From NCBI RefSeq assembly GCF_000003605.2, contig NW_003119425.1, positions 658,437-722,436 of the forward strand: DNA of 64,000 nt, given 5' to 3'. Below, one piece after another: positions 42,010 through 53,900 of the stretch (the stretch's first letter is position 1; each line of letters opens with the position of its first letter). The position numbers were made by a program, and so were the translations under genes. The notes below the pieces were generated by a model. It did no database searches, was not told the DNA's origin, and worked only from the letters and a program-made list of their open reading frames with translations. This DNA comes from Saccoglossus kowalevskii (taxonomy: Eukaryota > Hemichordata > Enteropneusta > Harrimaniidae).

Positions 42010-42342
42010 CTATAAAGGTGTTGATGTAAGTTTATCAACATCAATCCTGCTCTTAAAACGTGGTGCGATCATGGATATATCCAGATTAATCTGGATGTAA
42101 AATGACACTACACAGGTACAAAATAGCATTTTTGTGTAGAGCTCTTGAACATTTCTACAGTAAAGTAACCGGAAGCCAGGAATTTGTACTTGTAAGAGGA
42201 AGTTGCTTGGTAGGCGCAGGTCACCACATAAAGTGAAAATCTTCAAAATACATGGCAAATCATCTTCATCCACGGTATCAGTAGTGAAAGAAAGTTTACG
42301 CCGTGTGGTTAGCTCAGGATGGGGAATGTTTAAGATGTTCAT
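42010..42342 (-). CDS. unrecognised 110-codon open frame
   Basis: An intact frame from ATG to stop (MNILNIPHPELTTRR at the start). The middle reads DEDDLPCILKIF and CGDLRLPSNFLLQ, of more balanced composition than other frames nearby. No signal peptide, clear membrane helix or known motif is visible. The flanks carry no evident splice signals. It lies between the paralogous array and the GluN gene. It may be a small gene, a decayed exon or chance. Confidence 0.25.
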   Translation of the reverse strand: MNILNIPHPELTTRRKLSFTTDTVDEDDLPCILKIFTLCGDLRLPSNFLLQVQIPGFRLLYCRNVQELYTKMLFCTCVVSFYIQINLDISMIAPRFKSRIDVDKLTSTPL

Positions 42343-42349
42343 GTTTAGG

Positions 42350-43335
42350 CAGAGAGCAATAGATATCTACATACCAGAGTGATACAACAAAGAATATGCT
42401 GGTAACAAACTTCCATTGTATTTTAATTTTTTTTTGAAAGAACAAATTTGTGATATGTACTATGCAAAGTCTACTATTTTACGTTTTAGCTATATTAACT
42501 AGTTGTTGTCAAATAAAATTAGTAGAAAGTAAATAACAAAGCACGGCTCAAGATTGTTGTCGCATTAATCTACAGTGTAGATTTAGTTAGATACACACTT
42601 TTACTGATAGTTGCAATACCAGTTATTCATCGAATAATGTTGGTAAGTGGAATAACATACATACGACATACGGAGTTGTGACTACAATATATTATGCTAC
42701 CGTTACTACGTGACTATCTATGGGCTTCAATTGACAATGAACAATTGGTTACGCGACTTGTGAAAATTATGATTACGTAATTGTTTATCGCTTTATTTCG
42801 AGTGTGATTTGCTGATATTAGAATGCAATACGATAAGTTGGTAACCGTATAGTTTCTTCATTACATATGTTATTTAACAATATGTGTTTCGGAGATAATT
42901 GCATTGTTTTTTTATTATATAAATGTATAAATAAATGCGTCATACAGACGTAGGAGAAATTAACACAAACTCAGAATGAATTTCTTTATTAGAAAATTTC
43001 TTAATTGATAAATGTAACAAACGCACCATGAAATGTAACAAAGTATATTCTGAAAATTCAATAAATGAGGGGAAGGGCTTGATCCACTTACCACGCGTGT
43101 AGATAATAATAACAGGTGGGTTACAATTGTTTGTATAGAGAAGCATTTATCATTCGCAAAATGAACGAAACGTAGAGATAAAATTTACCCTGAAAGTGAA
43201 AAAAAAAACGTCTTTTGATAATTTCAATCAATACACAGTATGAATTTTGTCAAAATATTCGATAATACACAACTACACCCGAACATGCTTATCACAGTTT
43301 TACATCTCATATTGTCGAACTTGTTTTTGTTGTAC
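42350..43335. other. non-coding AT-rich stretch
   Basis: No gene, RNA or repeat recognised. Confidence 0.45.
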
Positions 43336-43339
43336 TGTA

Positions 43340-43700
43340 ACAGGAGACCTCAAAGTAGGCACGAAGACAGTACAGCGGAAGTAGCGACGACCGACGTATT
43401 GTCTGCGTGCATACTTTGAGGTATCGTCTTAATAACCTTATTATTATACATCTTTTACTTCCAAAGATACATCATGGGAATGCCGAAATCCAAAAAGTTT
43501 AGAGCAGAATCAACGAACTTCAGTGTGTGGAGTCCGGTCAAACCCTGTTGGCAGCCATGTTTGTTGTTAATATTAGAGGACGCTTAATCATTCCATAATT
43601 GGCATTCGCTTTTCTTAATATGGTAGAATGAAAATACCCCGTAAAATACCGTAAAATTACGGCACCCTGTAACTTATAGCGTTACGGTGACAGATGTATA
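43340..43700 (+). repeat. hairpin-bearing dispersed element, copy B
   Basis: Same order as copy A: a fold-back region whose surviving perfect arms are ACCTCAAAGTA (43347-43357) and TACTTTGAGGT (43412-43422), then the body with GTGTGGAGTCCGGT, GAAAATACCCCGTAAAATAC and CTGTAACTTATAGCG. It lies just downstream of the GluN gene and contains no gene. Confidence 0.8.
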
Positions 43701-43876
43701 ATAATACAGGTTATCCGGACTATTATTCAGTTGTTCAAACAAATGTTGTATAGCAAATATTTAACAAATAGAACAAGCGTGTTCTCGTGAAAGATCAAAT
43801 TTGTACCGAAAACACAACATACTAGGCGCGCGAAATAATATATTTAAAATCGTTGTTTCGACACTTCGTCGTCGTT

Positions 43877-43882
43877 TTATTT
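43877..43882 (-). promoter_or_regulatory. possible polyadenylation signal for the GluN gene
   Basis: AATAAA on the minus strand, about 610 bases past the GluN stop codon. It is the first canonical hexamer I noticed downstream. The sequence is AT-rich, so chance is a real alternative. Confidence 0.25.
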
Positions 43883-44493
43883 TTATCTGTAATCCCACAA
43901 TATTTTCTTTCATGTTGACGTCAATATTACCGTCAGTGGCCTACGGCTCGGATTGGTATACAACTGTGGTTAAAATCACTGGTGTCTGCTGACGTCATTA
44001 TTAAGCGAAAACATCTTAGGATTATATAGAATGATTATCGTATGAATTCATCGAACTTTTCAAACCTTTCACTGCTTTTAGCTACTCAGGACTGTATTCG
44101 AGAGAAGGTTTCCAGGATGATTTTTCACGACGATGATCTTCAACGCAAGGAACTCGCAACTATAAAATACATTTTCTACTTCCTGTTTGTAATTGATCAT
44201 AATTTGATTTCTTCATACATTTGTTCAATCGTATATTCGAATAATGTCTCAATGATCATTGGAAGATATCTCAAAAAATATATTGTTTAAATTATTATAT
44301 TAATTGCATTAAATTTCATTATTGCAAAAAAAGATTTATATACTAGAAAAAGTGAGGGATGCCAGTAAGTGACGCGGCGAATTGGTCGATTGTGCAGATA
44401 TATTCAGTGTTTAGCTCATTCATGTAAATTACCCTTTTATGGGATAAAAATAAACACATAATTAAGGTACAATCATATCAAGGTACAAGGTTA

Positions 44494-44923
44494 TTACACC
44501 GTTGTTTCCAAGTCAACTTCTTCAAGGTCGTCCTCGGCGTTTAGTGATGCAACGCATTGTCCCGAATACTGTCTAACTAAGCAACGTTTCCTTTTTTCTT
44601 CTGAGTGTTCTTCTTCTTCAAGGAAGCTCGAGTTGTATTTTTGGAGAAAGGTGGAAGTTTTTAGTAGCTGTACCGGGTAGGAAGCTATTCTGTTTTGACG
44701 CCTTGACGACGATATGTTGTTCGGAACTATGTCATGTTGATCTGAAAGCTTCAGTGGCACTAATTCTTCCTGATCCACTGCCATGTCGTCGTAAGTTTTA
44801 CGATGCCACGGCCCACACGAACGCAGATGGTCGCCGTTTTCCAGAGGTGGTGTATCCGTATATTCACGGCCTGGTTTGTCTTCGCTTGGGTCATTTGAGT
44901 ACATCTCTGAAGTCGATGACATT
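44494..44923 (-). CDS. GRIN-like: GluN terminal exon: acidic cytoplasmic tail with PDZ ligand
   Basis: The acceptor CTGATTTTCGTAG is followed by one base that completes an Arg codon, then 142 residues and a TAA stop. The segment is polar and charged, with no hydrophobic helix. RRQNRIAS offers a basophilic (R-x-x-S) kinase site. It ends ...EEVDLETTV, so the last residues ETTV form a class I PDZ-binding motif (S/T-x-V), comparable in role to GluN2 ESDV. The tail is much shorter than vertebrate GluN2 tails. A possible AATAAA polyadenylation signal on this strand lies at 43877-43882. Confidence 0.88.
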
Positions 44924-47900
44924 CTACGAAAATCAGTTAATTTTTTCTAGTTAATTCATTTTCTGATCGCTGTAAAGACTTTTAATATTGTAACAGATGC
45001 GAATGTTCGCACGCAATCATGCTATGATATTATTTATTCGAGATGTACACATATTATTAATACAGTACGCATTAATACAAGTGCAATTACAGATAAATAG
45101 CTGTACAAGATACTAGATGTATACTAACATGCACGTGGGTATAAGATACAACTCCGATTATGTAAAATACCTTTTTGCTAAAGCTTTTTCAAGTTCCGCT
45201 ATTCGACTTCTTGTTCGGCGCAACTCTGTTGTCTGTCGTAAACAGCCGATATTGTGACACACTGGATCTTTGGCGACTCGATGTGGAGTCGAGAGGTTTT
45301 GTGCAACGACCTAACGAAAGAACAAGTAAGGATGTTACTAGTGATTAGGATTAACGTTAATAGATATGTTCATCGTCGGAAACGCCATGCAGCCCAAATA
45401 TACTACTTAGTTCTGTTTCTCAAAATTCATAAATAATATTTGTATTTTATGTATAAACATCTGGTCGTATCTGTCACCTGAACTAGAACCGAAAGCGATT
45501 GTTTCTTCCGATGTCCTTCAAAGCACTGAATCTTTTGACAGCACGTTCTACAGAAGTGTTCAACGACAAACACCGCCAAACTTGCCAGGATCCCCGCTGA
45601 CAGAAGATAAAACACACCCGCAAGATTTTCTATTCCAAGTCTTTGGCGCGACGCCGTGTTTCCACCAACGGTGTCGCATGTGCTTTCCATCCATGTATCG
45701 CTTATTTTCTGGAGGAACCCTGAAAACAATACATATAATGTAATAAATTTAACACGCGTACCATGAATGATTGTACGTATGACACCGGAAAACGTCTGAG
45801 ACGGTAGCGCCTCCTGCGTTGGTGTTGAAAATATGTAAACGTGTGGGCACAGGTGGCGCCGTATGAATAAAAACAGTAGTTGTTTGCATCTCTATTTAAA
45901 TTTATAAAAATTGTAGACACATTGCTAATGCGAACATTCCCACATAATAACCATCCAAATAAAGAATTTAAAAAGATGTTTTTTTATTTCAAATGTATAT
46001 TATTGACGATCACCGTGAACGGAAATCGGAATGCATTTTAATAGTATGGGAAATCGCGTACGTTAGCTCATGTCGAAATCCATCCTTACGTTCGGGAAAG
46101 AGCTGTATTATTGCGTCATTCTCTGTCGTCAGTGACTGTAGGATTACTTGTATATCGTTGTCTTTGCAGATAAATGCACTTTTAGGTAATTAGTCGTCAA
46201 ATGAGAAAGGTGCAAAATGTGTGTTCAAGTACTAATATACACTATGTAACAATACTCTCTCAAAATGTTAGTATCTGAGCCGTACGTTATGCTTATATGA
46301 CTCAGTTGACGGGCTGTTTTTATTCTGCCCACCTCCCATAATATTGGTATACGTACTGTCATGCGCAGTTGACATGTGACATATAAAGTATTTTCAGTGA
46401 GTATACGAGTTACCCTCAATGTAAGATTTATTAAACACATGTAGTAATTTTTATTTTTTCAGAGTCAATTCATGTGTTCGTCTTGTAGTTTCTAAAGACT
46501 AAAAACCAACGCAGTAATCTAATTTATTCGCACGTACTTAAGATATTCTATATCGTCCTTGCTTGTTTACATCAATGATCGCCGACTGTGAACACTGATT
46601 TCCGTTCGTTTACTCTATTACGATTGAGAAATATAGTTATTTTTGAAGACTTCACACTATTTCCGGGGACACTATTTCTGGTAATAATACGGTTCAAAAT
46701 GCGGTTATTTATCAGTCTCTGAAAAATCGCCACAAGATATATAGGTGAAAATATTTTTTTTTTCTGGAGAAGTTGAGGTTGGGTAAATACCGTCCCAAAT
46801 ATCCGCGCTTTAAAACACCGCTGCGTTTTACTTGGCATCTGAAAGTACCACAGATATTCGAATTATTATAAGTAATTATACATTGTGCACTCAAAGCATG
46901 TACTTTTATCAAGGGTAGATGATCAGTTGTCTATATTTCCCTTTTCGTAGGAATTTCTTACCATTATGATTATAGTGAAGAATGTTAGAGTCGAATCTCT
47001 CTTTCCAGTGAGAATCTTTCTCAAATGCGACAGCATAACCAGTACTTGCATAGACATCACCAACAAGCATCAAGTCACAATGGTCGTCCTTCTTAGCAAA
47101 AGAATTCAAAACTTCAGAATCGTAAATAAACGCATCAAGTTCACTGAAACAGAAGATTACACAAATTTGATAAAATAGTGGGTAGTGGGTACCCAGACTG
47201 AAGGGTGAATCTTTGCTGGCACAATAATGTATCTATTTATCCAGTCGCTATATACCGTTGATGGCGTAATTATGTCACTAAACATACTGTCGTTCTGTAT
47301 CGTTGGAGGCGCAATAATTTATCAATACATCACTCAGTTGTATACAGTTTTAAATTAATTCTCAGTATTTCAAATACAGCAACACTGGTAGATTTGGCTG
47401 CGATCATGCAAAAAAAAACACTGGTTAGATAACCAAAAATTCTGTTTATAGTTATTAGTCGATAGCATATGGCATATTTTTGTTTATTGTTTGCGCTCGA
47501 TGAAAAATATCAAATCTCGTGATGCAAAGTGAGTTATACAATCCTACTTACATCACTGTAGAAAAAGAACAGTATTACTCCTATATGCGTGTACACTGAT
47601 TTTTAATTTACAAAATGGTATATATTTTTAAAGCAGACGACAACATGCTCAATTCCCTTCGTTAGGAACTCAGTGCCGCGGGTGTAAGTCGCGAGTGCAA
47701 CTTTTCCCTGTGTAAGATACGCATAATTCTGACATACATTATATTTCCCATCTAGAAAAAAACTTTATGATATAGTAAGTATCATGTGTTCACCCTCGAG
47801 ATAAAAGTAGGTTACTATTACCCCATGTTGCCAATCAATTTATGTTTAATAAATGTATATCTACGTAAAGCGATTCCTGATAACGCAACAGCAAAAACAC

Positions 47901-50900
47901 ATAGATTGTAGAGGGTTGCATCATCAGTTCTGTCACCTGAAATGCAGTAAATTGTGACCTAGTTTTCTGAGTTTGTCATAACAAAATTATATTTAGAATA
48001 TATAAGACAGATGCAATTGCTTACCCTCTCTTCAATGCATTGACCGCTTCGGTGGTGTTACGTTTTACAAACTTTTGCATATAGGTGTGCATCTCCTTGT
48101 TGGACTTTTTGATCAAATTCTCCACGCTGCTTGAAGCCACCGTCGCGAATCGGAGTGGTTTTCGTGAACTTAGTGGGTATTGAAGCTGATGGGAACAATA
48201 AGATCGAATGAAGGCATTGTTCATTGTTATATATATAGTTGAAGAAGCCCATGCTCTGCTGTGTTCTATTTTTTACCGATGTTTTTTAAATTATCATTGA
48301 GTCACAAAATAAAAATTATTCCCCATTCAAGTTTGTTTTGTTTTACACAATCTGTAAAATCAAGACATTTTTGAACTTGCAACTTTGCGAATGTATATAA
48401 ATCATTGGCATTCACAAACAAACAAATTCAGCAGTAATGAAATACGGCTGTCCTCCATCAATATATATTCTTGGAAACCTCAAACTTTTATTCTAATTCT
48501 ACGAAATGGTCGACTGGCGGCCATTTTGTTTTTACATGCTGTTTCCGAGCCATATTTCTGATTTAGTAAGCTTGAAATCTAATTGGAACTGTGCCATGAA
48601 TGGCTTGTTTAATGTAGAATATATGTGAATATACTGCATAATACATGTACAGGCTGCTGTTGGTTGGTTCAGTAAGTTATTTGAGGGGAGGGTGTGTGTG
48701 CAGCATGCTCACTGACCTGGCAACTGAGGGCAAAAACAAAGTGACTCTGACATTTTAGGCAGTTATTGGGGTATACATATTGTGGTTCCAGCATCTTGTG
48801 TTTTGAAATTGTAGTGGTCCCTGAACTATTTGGGTCAAAAACGTAGGGGTCTTAACATCTGAGAGGCGTACATATAGTGGCCATGACTCATTAGCATTAT
48901 TATTATAAGTGTTTAAAAATGCAACTTTACGTATATAGAGATAAGAATTTACCACTGCTTGGTGACAATTTCTAAAATGCTCATTTTTGTTTATCAAACC
49001 TGCAAAACAGAATGATTTGTAACCGTTTTGGTTCACATAAATAATTTATCTATTTATTTTTACGATTTCAAAGAATTTGTTTTTCTTTGATATCAGAAAT
49101 GGTAAAATTGAGATTATCTTTCCATACAGTGACAGATTTCAAGTAATTGCAATAATGCTAAAATATTTCCAATTGTGTTTTTTCAAAAAAAAAATATTCT
49201 AAAGATTTATCAACATATGAGCATCCATAGAATAAAAGACCCAATGTTTAATTACGTCTTTTCAAGTTAACGCACTCAAGTAAACCTTTGAAGGGATAAC
49301 TTTAAAAGGCACGACATAGGTGATCGATATATTGCAAGTAATGTTCATGGACATTATCAAAGTTTTGTGTTTAAATGGTATATACATATCCAGTTTTCAA
49401 AGTTTCTACACAAAAGATTCGATCTAGATACATGAAATAATATATGTTATGTTGCTACCTATATTGCCGTTAAACTCCACCCCAGCGGTTCTTTCTAATG
49501 GCAAATTGATCTACAAATATTTCTCCGGCGGACTTTAAAATAGTCAATTACAGTGAAAGACGTAACAAAGGTTAGATAATCCTGGGTTAAAAAGTGGTCT
49601 AACCACGTCCATCCTAAAATCATTGAATCTCTTCAAGCTCGTGTTAACGTGAATATATTGTGTAAAAAATACATTAACTTCCAAGTTGATTTGTTTTGGA
49701 ATTAACAACTGTATCTATTTCACTAGATAATTACGTGTATAGCGGTGTACGACGTTGAGTAATGAAAAGCTTTACTGCTGTGCGAAGTAATGTAAAACAA
49801 ATTACCCGATGACACACAGAAGGAGAATTTCAGATAATTAACGCCAGTGACAAACGAGATCTCTTAATGACGTAAAGTTCTAAACTCACGTTGAGCTTAA
49901 GAGGAATTAACGGAAACAATCAATATGTGGTCTAGATGATCGATACTGTTTATGGCAAGCTACCATATTACGTATGTCGATAGAGTCACCGTTCCAATCA
50001 CCGGGATTTTAACTCATCGTATCAATTCGCCTTTACCTAACCAGATATCATTATCAGTATCATTAGACGACATTGCTTTATTAAATAATCGTTTCACTTG
50101 CCGACTGAGTATAGCCTTTTGAGAGGTTTAGGGTTCATTGGGCGCAGTGCCGATCTAATTACAATTAACTGCAATGTATATCGTAGTTCCACCACTACAG
50201 ACAATGTTTTAATAGTGTATTTAATATTTCATCACATGAAACAAATAAGTGAAATTTTTACTGAATCAGGCTTGAAGTAGTTTGTCCTTTCCAGCAAACA
50301 AGGGGATGGCGTAAAGTGATTTATTGACACATTAGCTGTAGTTCAAAAAGTGTATTACCCACCAACACTACCGAGAAATATTTAAATACATATACACATG
50401 CAATATTTCCATTTGTGGAGTAATGGTGGGCAAGCCGATTTCCTGCATTATTCGAAGATCAAGTTCTCGCTCACGGTGGCGGAAATATAATGACTTGTCA
50501 TCACAAGATACAATACTAACATCGTAAGACATTCTCGAAAGAGAAAATGTATCGGACACACGTACTGTTGCAGTACATGTTATGTTTGTTTATTTCAGTG
50601 TAACTTGAAGTCGCAACGTGTCAGTCAGTCCTAATATATGCACCCTTGCTAGTCGTACTCAATTTTACTAGTAGCAGCATTATAATTTTAAAGCACGCCT
50701 GATTATCTCTTAAATAATAAATGAATAATCAACAAAATCCAGTCAAAAGAAATTACTCTGCATATGACGAGCCATCTGAGCCCAAGGCGATAACGAAGCT
50801 CTTAATGTAAAAATGCGTCTTTCCCTTCAGAGAATATTGAATAGTTGCTACTTGCTCTTGGATTATATTCAGATATATTATCTTTATTTAAACCCGAATA

Positions 50901-53900
50901 CTCCAGTAGGTATGAACCTATTGTCATGGGAGTCGCGTAGAAGTTAACTGAATAAAACACGAGAAAAAAAATATAACAATTAATTATTCAGATACAAATT
51001 GTGAGAAACGATTTTTACAAGCAGATATAAAAATGAAAAAAGAAGAATTAGCCTTAATATATTCATGTGCTAAACTATTTGTTAAATTCGAACGCACCGA
51101 TTGATTGTTTCCCCTACCTTGCTTGAAAATATAGTTTAAAAAAATGATGGTGGAATTAACTCAATGCCAAGTTTGATGAAAAATAGATACACGGATGATA
51201 TGATATGATGAGACCATGGAGTTTAGCTCCCTGATGAGACAAATGGAAAAGGTCAGTTCAATATTTTTCATGATGCGGGACTGGCATAGATGTCACTCAA
51301 TTCAACAATACATTATTCATCAAAACACATGACTTCTGTGCCACGGCTATTCAACCCGAATATCATTTATCCTAACCCTAAGGTGTCAACACAGTACACC
51401 TCGTTCTCTTGTTGTCATCTCGAGTATATTATTCATGACGCATTAACGCCCAAGGACTAGACTAGCCATGCCAGCTGCGGAGGTAAGTCGCAACGACTGA
51501 AATATCATGCCGATCTTATAAAATAATACATTTTCGTCAAATGCGTGCTATTGAACATGTTACAGACGCATTTAATAATATTAATAGCAATTTCCAGACA
51601 ATAATCAAATAATTAGAGTTTTGAGACTGGCCAATCCCAATCACATTTGAAAAAAAAAGCTTTAAACCTTCTAATACTAGTTAGCTCAAGGGATTCCAGA
51701 GCTTACAAGCTCTGACTTAGAGGTATTTAGCTCTACAGCAAATAACTTTATGCTTCTGCAATGCAAGACAAGTCCCCATGTGGTTTTACTACGTAAATGT
51801 CGTTGGTTCTCACTGGACACCACTGCAAACACATGAGTGCGATAACCAGGTCTCGTCATAATGTACTGAATGTAAGGATGTGTAAACCCCAGATGCCCTT
51901 GCATTTATCAGGATGAAAACGCATTTGTGTACGTCTGATAATTTCTGTAGATCATGCTTGGAATTAGCTGAAACTGTCTCTGTGAGTGCTTATTATGATA
52001 TTTTGTATTCGTAAAACATGATTACAAGTCTGTCCACTTGTTTTAGAACATCACCAGCAAAAAGTGTAGTACGTTAGCAAAATAAATTCATGTAGTTGGA
52101 CGGACACCGTGACATAGAGATACAACTCCATAAAGGCTGGCGATACTAGAATGTTGCTCGTAAGAAATAGAATATCTAATTTAACATATGTATCATTACA
52201 CCTTGTACAAAGTTAGCCTTTTTAGTTAATTTTATGCAATTAGGTCAAGTTCGAAGTCAAGTCAAGTCAAGTTCGTTAACTCCATAATATCCGTACAGCA
52301 GCTCTCGTAATTTTACCAAATAGAAATAGTTATTAAACTGAAAAGAGGTGACTTCAAGATTGCATGTGGAAAATCGTAATTTAATACTAGTATTCAGAAA
52401 AATGGAATCCATATTTTGTGGCAACAGGTCTTTGAATTTTTTTAAAATCTACATATAATTAACACCAATGTGTCCGCTATATTCTTAGACATACATACAT
52501 ATATACCACTGCTAATCCCCGAAACCACGAAGTCATACTGTTTAAACACATTTATATGACCTGAATATATATATGTGGTCGTTAAACCCGTGAGAGCACT
52601 TCGAGACAAGCTAAGACATGTAGCTGCCCATCTTATAAGATTAATACCCGATATCGTACAGATGCTTAATATAAATGTCGTCATGCACAAGTATTATATG
52701 ATGATACAGATCATGATGAAAAGATTACGCATCACTAATTGGAATGATACAAATCATGGTAACGTGATTAGAATCCGTATGGTATCTTCAATTACGTCAT
52801 GAAACTGAACCGTCATCTCAATTAATTGCAATCTATTGCAAGAAACCATACAATCATCATTGTTTTCCAACAATTTTTTTTGTAAAAACAAAAGCGTGGG
52901 AAGGTAAACTTGTCATAGATACGGCAGCTATGTAGATAATTATGTATGTAATTAGGTCAAAATTTCTAACTCATTTATCATTTATGTGTGTTTATCTGCA
53001 TAATACCTAAGGTTACGTTAGAATAAAAAAAATGATTATTTTTCCGATCGGGGCTTTTGTCGTGTGTTCAGTTACACTGCACAAATGAAATGAAGTACCA
53101 CGACACAAACAAATGAGATACCTAATACGGCGGGTAAAACGTGATTTAAAATGGGCATTCCTTTTCTCTTTATAAGGCAGGAAATATGATATATCTACCT
53201 TGGGGTCATTGAAACCGGTGATAATCCTGTGACTGTCTTCTTGTATCATGTGCGTCACCAAGTCGGCTGTGTACATGGCAACGAAAACCAATGCGAAGCA
53301 AGCCCACATGTTGGTGACAAATTTGGCAGTGTAGCTACGCGGCACGTTAAGGTGGACGGTGTTATTGAAGAGGATACCGTATGTCATCCATATTGAACTG
53401 CCGATGGTGAATTTGGAAGCTGTGAAAAAACAAATATTAGAATAATAAATGAAATGTACGTTTTTCATAGTTTATTGTGGATGTTGTTCTCTGGTTGGTA
53501 TTTCAGGTAATAATTGTCTGACTGACAACAGTACTTTGATTGTTTAGTTATTTGCAGTACAGTTTTTCATAAGCGATATTTTTTATTGAAAAAATAAAAC
53601 CACAGCAACACTCTATGCTGTGTTTCTTCTACCAATTGACGTCACTAAAGCACTGTATCGGTGCGATCTTGTTTGTCGCAATACAGCAAGAGTTGTTCTA
53701 CAGGGGAAAAAGTACTGAAATGAACCAACCGCCAACCACATGGTGCGTCATTAAGGAAGTAGCTTACAAAACACAATTTACCTCTTCCGTTGTCGAAGTT
53801 TCTATCGTAACCGCCCGGGCTGAACCACTCAAATATGAACACGACAACCGCAGTCACATTTACCGCAATTACCAGGAGGAAGATCCAGACAGATAAATGG

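Noticed and set aside
48755-49036. 93-codon minus-strand frame
   Set aside because: It lies in a dispersed repeat whose other copy (3655-4010) does not keep the frame.
53615-53896. 93-codon plus-strand frame
   Set aside because: It is a shadow of the GluN M1 exon on the opposite strand.
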